The translations under genes and the position numbers were made by a program. DNA of 5,677 bases from NCBI GenBank assembly GCA_029573365.1, contig JAKQGD010000462.1:1-5677 (forward strand), in the 5' to 3' direction. Source of the DNA: Bacteroidota bacterium. Its GTDB lineage: Bacteria > Bacteroidota > Bacteroidia > Chitinophagales > Saprospiraceae. Below, piece by piece: positions 1 through 5,584 of this stretch (positions are counted from its first letter, which is position 1; each line of letters opens with the position of its first letter). The notes below the pieces were generated by a model that was not told the DNA's origin, did not search any database, and saw only the letters and a list, made by a program, of their open reading frames with translations.

Positions 1-717
1 TTATTTTGGGTAGGTTGTGCAGGCAGTTATGACGCCCGGGCCCAACGTATCACAAAAGCATTCAGTACGATATTGTCAAAAGCCGGAGTGTCATTTGCCA
101 TCCTTGGCAATGAAGAAATGTGTACTGGTGACCCTGCTCGCAGAGCGGGCAACGAATTTGTATTTCAGATGCTGGCCCTTCAAAATATTACTACACTCAA
201 CAACTATAGTGTAAAAAAGGTAGTTACCGCTTGTCCGCATTGTTTCAATACAATAAAAAACGAATATCCGCAACTGGGAGGTTCGTATGAAGTGGTACAC
301 CATACACAGTTTATCAATGAACTCCTCAGCAGTGGCAGACTAAAAATAGAGGGAGGAAGCTTTAAAGGTAAAAAAATCACCTACCACGACTCTTGTTATC
401 TGGGACGTATCAATGGTGAGTATGAAGCCCCTAGACAAATCATCGGTTTGCTGGATGCTGACCTTGCCGAGCTCCGCCGAAGCAAGTCCACAGGACTGTG
501 CTGTGGTGCCGGTGGTGCCCAGATGTTTAAGGAAGACGAGCCGGGCGACAAACGTATCAACGTAGAAAGAGCAGAAGAAATTCTGGAAAGCGGAGCCTCT
601 GTTGTGGTGGCCAATTGTCCGTTTTGTATTACCATGCTGACCGATGGCATGAAAGCCAGAGATAAACAGGACGACGTCATGGTGCTGGATATATCAGAAA
701 TGATTATCAACAGCTGA
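1..717 (+). CDS. (Fe-S)-binding protein with two CCG domains, HdrB/LutA-like (5' partial)
   Basis: The reading frame is open from base 1 and ends in TGA at 715-717, giving 238 visible residues; the start lies outside the window, probably about 20 codons upstream judging by related proteins. It contains two cysteine-rich (CCG, formerly DUF224) modules, which in HdrB, GlpC and LutA relatives bind Fe-S clusters. Module 1 has C6 (GCAG), C41 (CTGD) and CPHC at 78-81. Module 2 has C132 (HDSCYLGR), C167-C168 (LCCGAGG) and CPFC at 206-209, an intact CX34CCX37CXXC pattern. In module 1 the second cysteine of the CC pair is threonine, which I recall as normal in this subfamily. There are no membrane helices, so it is a cytosolic electron-transfer subunit of an oxidoreductase complex. 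Substrate and partner are unknown; the partner, often another Fe-S protein, may lie just upstream. Family call is sure, role is not. Confidence 0.9.
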   Translation, partial: LFWVGCAGSYDARAQRITKAFSTILSKAGVSFAILGNEEMCTGDPARRAGNEFVFQMLALQNITTLNNYSVKKVVTACPHCFNTIKNEYPQLGGSYEVVHHTQFINELLSSGRLKIEGGSFKGKKITYHDSCYLGRINGEYEAPRQIIGLLDADLAELRRSKSTGLCCGAGGAQMFKEDEPGDKRINVERAEEILESGASVVVANCPFCITMLTDGMKARDKQDDVMVLDISEMIINS

Positions 718-790
718 TGTTGGTGCTGAAAACCAGAAATAAGCTGATGTCCGGTAAAAAACTGCAGAGCCTGACAACGGACTTTGTTTT

Positions 791-797
791 AAGGAGG
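791..797 (+). promoter_or_regulatory. Strong Shine-Dalgarno sequence before the SMUG2-like gene
   Basis: AAGGAGG is a full anti-16S match. It sits 5 bases before an in-frame ATT (803) and 17 bases before the in-frame TTG (815); no ATG lies at a suitable distance. It therefore bears on the choice of start, favouring ATT 803 by spacing, while protein similarity favours TTG 815. Bacteroidota generally rely little on such sites, so it may also be incidental. Confidence 0.45.
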
Positions 798-814
798 CCT
801 CAATTGCCGACAGC

Positions 815-1507
815 TTGACAAGGGGCGATAAAATCCTTGCCTTCATGGAAAATGTGCATTTTGAAGGTCATTTGCCTGACGGCATCTCCATTATGAATCC
901 TTACAGGGAGTCAGCCGACATCAAGATGATTTGCTCGGCATTCTACCGCAGATATTACAGCGACGATAAACCACGAACGCTTATCCTGGGCATCAATCCG
1001 GGTAGGCTGGGAGCCGGAGCCACCGGTATACCATTTACAGACACAAAGAGACTCAACGAAAAATGTGGCATTTCCTGGAAAAAATTTACCACACATGAGC
1101 CTTCGTCTGTATTTATGTACGAGATGATAGACGCTTATGGGGGGCCTCAGACTTTTTATAGTGATTTTTATATCAATTCTGTATGTCCGCTTGGGTTTGT
1201 AAAATCAGGAGCCGGAAATAAAACAGTCAACTACAACTACTACGATTCTGCTGAGCTTGAAAAGGCTGTAAAGTCGTTTATCATCGAAAACCTCAAAATA
1301 CAGTCGGAAATAGCAGGAAGGGCAGATGTTTGTTTCTGTCTGGGCTCAGGTAAAAACTACAAATATCTTGAAGCTTTAAACAGAGAATATTCATTTTTTG
1401 GCAGCGTAATACCCCTGGAGCATCCGAGGTTTATCATGCAATACCGCCTTAAATCCAAAGACAGTTATATAGCTGAATATCTGCAAAAATTGAGTATCAG
1501 GAAGTGA
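815..1507 (+). CDS. SMUG2-like uracil-DNA glycosylase (DUF4918 family)
   Basis: This is a single-domain, 230-residue protein of the uracil-DNA glycosylase superfamily, SMUG2 group. It would remove uracil or related damaged bases from DNA as the first step of base excision repair, in the cytoplasm. Motif 1 is GINPGR (59-64) followed by LGAGATGIPFTDTKRL, with N61 at the catalytic position. The conserved NSVCPLG lies at 121-127, CLGSGKNYKYL at 175-185, and motif 2 LEHPRFIMQY (201-210) supplies H203. Length is normal for the family. The start is uncertain. TTG 815 gives MTRGDKILAF, which fits the family N-terminus; ATT 803 lies better behind AAGGAGG; ATG 845 would cut into the conserved beginning. 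The frame is closed upstream by TAA at 755-757. It follows the Fe-S gene by about 85-97 bases without a clear promoter, so read-through from upstream is likely. Its stop abuts the stop of the convergent gene. Confidence 0.88.
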   Translation: MTRGDKILAFMENVHFEGHLPDGISIMNPYRESADIKMICSAFYRRYYSDDKPRTLILGINPGRLGAGATGIPFTDTKRLNEKCGISWKKFTTHEPSSVFMYEMIDAYGGPQTFYSDFYINSVCPLGFVKSGAGNKTVNYNYYDSAELEKAVKSFIIENLKIQSEIAGRADVCFCLGSGKNYKYLEALNREYSFFGSVIPLEHPRFIMQYRLKSKDSYIAEYLQKLSIRK

Positions 1508-1966
1508 TTACTTATTGGTTTTTTCTGCCAGTTTGCTGGCCACAGCGGGATGAGTCTGCATAAAATGGTCGTACAGAAATTTACTGGCAAGAAATACAAT
1601 TTTTTTTCCAAAACTGCTTTTGGCCCTGAGCCTGAATATGACTATCTGGAGCCTGAATAAAGGGATGATTGTAATTTTTTCGATGTCATCATAAATCAAC
1701 CGGTACGCCTTCAGATAATTTGTCACGATATATGCCTCGTCACCCATTTCTACTCTTTTGAGGCTCATCAGGGTAAAATAGAGTAAGGCAAAAATAATCA
1801 GGAATGCAGCCAGAAACGGATATTTAAATACCGGAGAGGTTAGAAATGGCAATTGTTCGTCACTGGCAAGAAAAAGGCTGACCGTAAAGGTGCTGAAAAA
1901 AACAAACCACACCGTCGGAATAAAGAGCTTGAAAAAAACCGTAGAATTTGATGATACCCTATACAT
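1508..1966 (-). CDS. Small two-helix membrane protein of unknown function, coupled to tatC
   Basis: I do not recognise a named family. From the ATG at 1966 the product has 152 residues: a short N-terminus, a hydrophobic helix at about 11-34, a short loop, a second helix at about 50-69, then a soluble basic domain (about 70-152) with alternating hydrophobic strands (AYIVTNYLKAYRLIYDDIEK, then LQIVIFRLR, then GKKIVFLAS) and a terminal helix. That layout resembles small membrane-anchored PH-like (bPH) proteins; this is inference from pattern only. The first ATG in frame is at 1966 and overlaps the last 8 bases of tatC (ATGTATAG), a typical translational-coupling arrangement. A longer form from TTG 2014 would add 16 residues encoded entirely inside tatC and is less likely. 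It is probably co-transcribed with tatC; a Tat role is possible but not shown. Confidence 0.75.
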   Translation of the reverse strand: MYRVSSNSTVFFKLFIPTVWFVFFSTFTVSLFLASDEQLPFLTSPVFKYPFLAAFLIIFALLYFTLMSLKRVEMGDEAYIVTNYLKAYRLIYDDIEKITIIPLFRLQIVIFRLRAKSSFGKKIVFLASKFLYDHFMQTHPAVASKLAEKTNK

Positions 1967-2819
1967 CCGGCTCAGTTTTGGGTAGGTTTTCTTCCGTTTT
2001 TCTTTCTGCAGCAACTCTTTTGGCTACCGAGATCGAAATTTCATACAGCAAATACATGGGGATACCTACCAGGATTTGAGTCAGGGCATCAGGCGGAGTG
2101 ATGATGGCGGCTACAATAAAGATTACAAGAAATGCCTCTCTCCTGTATTTTTTCATCATTTCCGGTCCTACTAAACCGATTTTGGCCAAGAAATACACCA
2201 CCACAGGAAGCTCAAATGCAATGCCCACAGGTAAGGTAAACATGGTCAGGTAATTGACATACGAGGACAGGGTAGGGCTGTTGATGGCTTCTGTTCCTAC
2301 CGTATAATTGCCCAGGTACGTGATGGCAAAGGGAGCAATGACATAATAGCCAAAACAAACTCCTACGATAAACAACAGGGAAACAACAGCGATAAGACGA
2401 TTGGCTACTTTGACCTCGTTTTCGTACAGACCCGGTTTTATAAATTTCCAGAACTCATAAAAAATGTATGGAAACGAAACAATCAGCCCTAGGTACAGGG
2501 AAACGGTGATCCCCATAAAAAACTGTTCGCCCATTTCACGGGTAATCAGCTGCATGTTGGGCGGGCTGAAACAAGTGGCCTCAGATACAGCACAGAAGAA
2601 TCTGTACGTAGGAAAACTGGCTTTTTTAGGTGCGAAAATGATGTATTCGAAAACTTCAGTCTGGAATATAAGTGCTATAATGGCAAAGACAACAACAGAG
2701 ATTCCGGCTCTGATGACGTGCCATCTGAGCTCTTCGAGATGATCAAGAAATCCCATTTCTTTTTCATCTCCCTCCTTGCCGGACTGTTTGTTCAGGATTT
2801 TTTTGAGAAGAATCGACAT
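1959..2819 (-). CDS. tatC: Sec-independent protein translocase subunit TatC
   Basis: TatC is the polytopic inner-membrane receptor of the twin-arginine pathway; it binds signal peptides and, with TatA/TatB-type proteins, exports folded proteins. The 286-residue product shows the family signatures: MGFLDHLEELRWHVIRA (22-38), FPYIFYEFWKFIKPGLYENE (116-135) before helix 3, and ITPPDALTQ with IPMYLLYEISI (240-263) at helices 5-6. Six helices can be placed at about 36-53, 103-122, 142-165, 190-212, 228-241 and 245-262. The first periplasmic loop is enlarged by roughly 25 residues (about 64-90) and holds two cysteines, C76 and C83. The tail after 268 is charged and variable. ATG 2819 starts a 21-residue polar lead before the conserved block; M22 (2756) is an alternative. 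No tatA or tatB is in the window. It has its own promoter in the gap shared with recR, and its 3' end overlaps the next gene. Confidence 0.97.
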   Translation of the reverse strand: MSILLKKILNKQSGKEGDEKEMGFLDHLEELRWHVIRAGISVVVFAIIALIFQTEVFEYIIFAPKKASFPTYRFFCAVSEATCFSPPNMQLITREMGEQFFMGITVSLYLGLIVSFPYIFYEFWKFIKPGLYENEVKVANRLIAVVSLLFIVGVCFGYYVIAPFAITYLGNYTVGTEAINSPTLSSYVNYLTMFTLPVGIAFELPVVVYFLAKIGLVGPEMMKKYRREAFLVIFIVAAIITPPDALTQILVGIPMYLLYEISISVAKRVAAERKTEENLPKTEPDV

Positions 2820-2850
2820 ATGTCGCCTAAAATCTGCCTTAAAATGGACA

Positions 2851-2879
2851 CAAAGATAATCAAATCACACACATCACAA
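2851..2879 (-). promoter_or_regulatory. Bacteroidota-type promoter for tatC
   Basis: Read on the minus strand, TATCTTTG (2858 to 2851) matches the -7 consensus TAnnTTTG exactly. A TTG that fits the -33 element lies at 2879-2877, with an 18-base spacer, close to the usual distance. Transcription would start near 2845, giving a leader of about 25 bases before the ATG at 2819. This is the best-formed promoter in the window because both elements are present. It is predicted from sequence pattern only. Confidence 0.65.
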
Positions 2880-2885
2880 GGTAAA

Positions 2886-2920
2886 TTTATATAAAGCCGA
2901 AATAGTGTTATAATTTATAA
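2886..2920. repeat. Two AT-rich palindromes upstream of recR
   Basis: TTTATATAAA (2886-2895) is a perfect 10-base palindrome. TTATAA-T-TTATAA (2908-2920) is a perfect inverted repeat that is also a direct repeat. The second ends 6 bases before the recR -7 element and occupies the place where a -33 element should be. They may be operator sites or just a flexible AT-rich promoter spacer; base composition makes short palindromes of this kind fairly likely by chance. Confidence 0.35.
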
Positions 2921-2926
2921 TATATT

Positions 2927-2934
2927 TAACTTTG
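2927..2934 (+). promoter_or_regulatory. Bacteroidota-type -7 promoter element for recR
   Basis: TAACTTTG matches TAnnTTTG exactly and ends only 4 bases before the recR ATG at 2939. The expected transcription start is therefore at or next to the start codon, which predicts a leaderless or nearly leaderless mRNA; no Shine-Dalgarno sequence is present, in agreement. No clear TTG -33 element is found 17-23 bases upstream. Transcription should continue through the glycosyltransferase gene. Confidence 0.6.
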
Positions 2935-2938
2935 AGCC

Positions 2939-3553
2939 ATGAATTTTTCCTCCAGATTGCTCGAAGAAGCGGTATCAGCCTTGTCTTCACTTCCCGGCAT
3001 AGGCAAGAAGTCTGCACTCAGGTTGGCTTTGCACCTTGTGCAGGACAACACCGGCAAGGCCCGCAAAATTGCATCTACCCTTCAGGAGCTAAGCTCAGGC
3101 ATTCGAAAATGCACCGTGTGTTGTAATCTTTCGGATACAGAGGTTTGTAACATATGCAGCAACCCTTCCCGCTCAGGCCACCGCATGCTGTGCGTAGTGG
3201 AGAGTGCTCGGGATGTGATGGCCATCGAAGATACCAATCAGTTTTCAGGAAAATATCATGTATTAGGGGGAGTCATTTCACCACTGGAAGGGGTAGGGCC
3301 CTCTGATCTTAATATCGGTCAGCTCCAGGAAAGGATCGTAAAAGAAAACATCGAAGAGCTCATTATGGCCATCAGTCCTACCATAGACGGTGAGACGACC
3401 ATTTACTATATTTCCAGGCTGCTTCGTGATTCCGGCATCCGCATTTCGGTAATCGCCCGGGGAGTGTCATTCGGCGGAGACCTCGAGTATGCCGACGAAC
3501 TCACACTGGGCAGGTCCATTGTATCAAGAATTCCATATCAAGTCCAATCCTGA
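2939..3553 (+). CDS. recR: Recombination mediator protein RecR
   Basis: RecR works with RecO (and RecF) to replace single-strand binding protein by RecA at gaps, in recombinational DNA repair. The 204-residue product has the standard length and all domains. A helix-hairpin-helix covers about 5-35 with LPGIGKKSALRLALHLV (18-34). A zinc finger is formed by C58, C61, C70 and C73. The Toprim region (about 84-180) begins LCVVESARDVMAIED, with acidic E88 and D92, and contains KYHVLGGVISPLEGVGPSDL (105-124). The C-terminal signature FGGDLEYADELTLGRSIVSR lies at 178-197. ATG 2939 is the only start that keeps the N-terminal helix and fits the promoter 4 bases upstream. The downstream glycosyltransferase begins 3 bases after the stop, so both are probably one transcript, although no functional link between them is known to me. 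Confidence 0.97.
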   Translation: MNFSSRLLEEAVSALSSLPGIGKKSALRLALHLVQDNTGKARKIASTLQELSSGIRKCTVCCNLSDTEVCNICSNPSRSGHRMLCVVESARDVMAIEDTNQFSGKYHVLGGVISPLEGVGPSDLNIGQLQERIVKENIEELIMAISPTIDGETTIYYISRLLRDSGIRISVIARGVSFGGDLEYADELTLGRSIVSRIPYQVQS

Positions 3554-3556
3554 CCG

Positions 3557-5527
3557 ATGCCCATCCATGACATCGGCATAGTCATCGTCAATTACAATGT
3601 CCGGCACTTCCTTGTAAGGTGCCTTCAGTCTATCCGCAACTCACAAACAGGCAGCCTAAAAATTGGAGTCTGGGTGGTAGACAATGCCTCCGTCGACGGG
3701 TCTTCTTCGCTCATCAGCAGGGATTTTCCTGAGGTACACCTCATAGCCAACGACACCAACCTTGGCTTTTCGGCGGCCAACAACCAGGCCATAAAACAGA
3801 TGGATACTGAGTACATCCTCCTTCTCAACCCTGATACGATACTCGAAGAAGATACATTACAAAAATGTTACAACTTCATGGCCGGCCATCCGCAGGCCGG
3901 TGCCGTAGGTGTTAGGATGATCGATGGTACAGGGCGTTTTCTTCCAGAGTCTAAAAGACAGATTCCCCGCATCTGGAACTCTTTTTGCAAGCTTACGTTT
4001 CTGTCAGGCCTTTTTCCGGGCTCACGGATTTTTAGCGGATACAACCTAGGCTACCTTCCGGAGTTCGAAACGCACGAAGTAGAGGTGCTTTGCGGTGCTT
4101 TCATGTTTATCAGATCATCTGTGTTGAAAGAAACAGGGCTGCTGGATGAGGCTTTTTTTATGTATGGAGAGGACATCGACTTGTCATACCGCATACTCAA
4201 GGCAGGTCATAAAATTTACTACTATCCCGAAACAAGCATCATCCACTACAAAGGTGAGAGCACCAAAAAAGGAAGCCTCAGTTATGTACGTACCTTTTAC
4301 GGAGCCATGGATATCTATGTCAATAAACATTTCGGTCAGGGCAATGCCCGGCTTTTTGCCCGTGTGATCAAGTCTGCCATCTGGTTCAGAGCTCTACTCA
4401 GTGGATTGTCGAGGATTATTAAAAGCTGGGTAAACCCACTCATAGACCTGGGATTGATCTGGCTCAGTCTCAGCTTCATTAAACACGGATGGGCGGCGTA
4501 CCACTTTGGAAACCGGGATTATTATGAAGGTACAGCCATAAATGGCATGCTGGGCTTATATGCAGCTGTCTGGGTGTTTTTTTTATGGCTCCTTGGCCAA
4601 TATGACTTCAAAGGAGGACCCATTCGTACTTTGAGTGCCACAATAGCTGGTACTTTGTCACTGCTGATAGTGTATGCCTTATTGCCGGAAGGTTTGCGTA
4701 CAAGCCGCATGATGATTCTGCTTGGATTTGTTGCAGCTTTTATCGTTCCCGTGGCAACCAGGTTTCTGACCGGCGTGTTTTTTGGGTCCGGACGAAACCC
4801 TATGTCAACATCGCCCATAGCCATTGTGGCTGGCAAAACCGGCAGCGAAAAACTTACCAATGTCATAAGAAAAGCGGGAATGCCTGCTCCCGAAATTCAC
4901 TATATTTCACCTACCGATGGCGAAAATGACCCTTATTTCAGTGGAACAGTCAGCGATTTGCCGGCCATAGCCCGCTCTCTTGGAATAGGAGAAATCATCT
5001 ACAGCTCTGAAGACCTCCCCATGAAGAAAATCATACGATCCATGACTTCAATGCAAAACATGGTCACTTTTCGCATAGGAGGTGACGAGTCACTGAGTGT
5101 GATAGGCAGCCACGGACGAAATCTGCCAGGCGAACTTTACAGCCTCGATATCACTTACCGCATTTCGGATACCGTACTGATGAGGTTAAAACGACTTTCC
5201 GATATCATGGTTTCGCTGATAGCTCTGCCGCTGTCGCCGGTACTTTTTGTCGTCGGGGGACTTAAAACCACTGTTTTTAATAATATATTCAACGTCTTTC
5301 TGGGAAAAACAACATGGGTAGGATATGGAGGCGAAAAATCAGATTATAGCTTTTTACCACCTTTGCCCCGGGCCGTGATTCCTTTTCCTATGACAGGCAT
5401 CCTGCTGCATTATGTTCATGACCATTTTAAGAATGAAAACATACGTTATGCCAGGGATTACAAGGTTTTTAGCGATCTGTGGACGATACTTACTCATTTA
5501 CATCAGATGTCAAACAGAGTAAAGTAA
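3557..5527 (+). CDS. GT2 glycosyltransferase fused to a degenerate polyprenyl-phosphate sugar-transferase module
   Basis: The 656-residue product is a predicted inner-membrane enzyme of surface glycan synthesis. Residues 1 to about 265 form a complete GT2 domain: IVIVNYNVRHFLVRCLQSIR at the start, VVDNASVDGS (40-49), NLGFSAANNQAI (68-79), NPDT (91-94, the DxD-like metal site), GAFMFIRSSVL (180-190) and GEDIDLSYR (204-212, catalytic acid region). This resembles rhamnosyltransferase-type GT2 enzymes acting on lipid-linked sugars; the sugar is not predictable. Hydrophobic helices follow at about 295-315, 330-348, 357-376 and 384-405. Residues 420-511 resemble the CoA-binding-like Rossmann domain of polyprenyl glycosylphosphotransferases (TVSDLPAIARSLGIGEIIYS). 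Residues 546-656 match only the start (RLSDIMVSLIALPLSPVLF) and end (NVFLGKTTWVGYG, then ARDYKVFSDLWTI) of the sugar-transferase domain; its catalytic middle is missing. Start is ATG 3557, 3 bases after recR. GT2 part is sure; the fusion reading is inference. Confidence 0.87.
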   Translation: MPIHDIGIVIVNYNVRHFLVRCLQSIRNSQTGSLKIGVWVVDNASVDGSSSLISRDFPEVHLIANDTNLGFSAANNQAIKQMDTEYILLLNPDTILEEDTLQKCYNFMAGHPQAGAVGVRMIDGTGRFLPESKRQIPRIWNSFCKLTFLSGLFPGSRIFSGYNLGYLPEFETHEVEVLCGAFMFIRSSVLKETGLLDEAFFMYGEDIDLSYRILKAGHKIYYYPETSIIHYKGESTKKGSLSYVRTFYGAMDIYVNKHFGQGNARLFARVIKSAIWFRALLSGLSRIIKSWVNPLIDLGLIWLSLSFIKHGWAAYHFGNRDYYEGTAINGMLGLYAAVWVFFLWLLGQYDFKGGPIRTLSATIAGTLSLLIVYALLPEGLRTSRMMILLGFVAAFIVPVATRFLTGVFFGSGRNPMSTSPIAIVAGKTGSEKLTNVIRKAGMPAPEIHYISPTDGENDPYFSGTVSDLPAIARSLGIGEIIYSSEDLPMKKIIRSMTSMQNMVTFRIGGDESLSVIGSHGRNLPGELYSLDITYRISDTVLMRLKRLSDIMVSLIALPLSPVLFVVGGLKTTVFNNIFNVFLGKTTWVGYGGEKSDYSFLPPLPRAVIPFPMTGILLHYVHDHFKNENIRYARDYKVFSDLWTILTHLHQMSNRVK

Positions 5528-5551
5528 AGGCCGCCGCTCCCGCTTTTTTTG

Positions 5552-5559
5552 TACCTTTG
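5552..5559 (+). promoter_or_regulatory. Bacteroidota-type -7 promoter element for the M20 amidohydrolase gene
   Basis: TACCTTTG matches TAnnTTTG exactly and lies 25 bases before the GTG start at 5585. The expected transcription start near 5563-5566 gives a leader of about 20 bases, which contains GGAG (5573-5576), 8 bases before the GTG. No TTG is present at the -33 distance; that region is GC-rich with a T-run at 5544-5550. It suggests that the gene is transcribed separately from recR and the glycosyltransferase. Confidence 0.6.
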
Positions 5560-5584
5560 CGTGCAACAAACTGGAGCATATATC

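Noticed and set aside
396..710. Minus-strand 104-residue frame inside the Fe-S gene
   Set aside because: Complement of a well-conserved gene, no recognisable protein and low-complexity serine-rich translation.
73..717. Internal start for the Fe-S protein near base 73
   Set aside because: The frame is open to base 1 and the first 24 codons encode conserved residues including the C6 ligand (WVGCAGS), so the gene is a 5' partial.
712..750. Direct repeat AGCTGATGT at 712-720 and 742-750
   Set aside because: Nine bases twice, 30 bases apart, with no third copy and no flanking mobile-element signs; probably chance or a small local duplication.
749..790. Inverted repeat GTCCG (749-753) / CGGAC (778-782) followed by TTTGTTTT as a terminator after the Fe-S gene
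   Set aside because: A 5-base stem with a 24-base loop is weak; it may be chance. No confident terminator is assigned.
1502..1513. Near-palindrome AAGTGATTACTT across the convergent stops, followed after a few bases by a T-run (1518-1523), as a terminator
   Set aside because: The stem is only 4-5 weak pairs with a G-T wobble and is separated from the T-run; too unstable to call.
2464..2742. Plus-strand 92-residue frame inside tatC
   Set aside because: Antisense of a clearly real gene without any recognised motif.
4522..4866. Minus-strand 114-residue frame inside the glycosyltransferase gene
   Set aside because: Antisense of membrane-helix coding sequence; no promoter, no family signature.
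5528..5550. GC-rich stretch with T-run after the glycosyltransferase as an intrinsic terminator
   Set aside because: The GC-rich part (GGCCGCCGCTCCCGC) cannot fold on itself into a hairpin.
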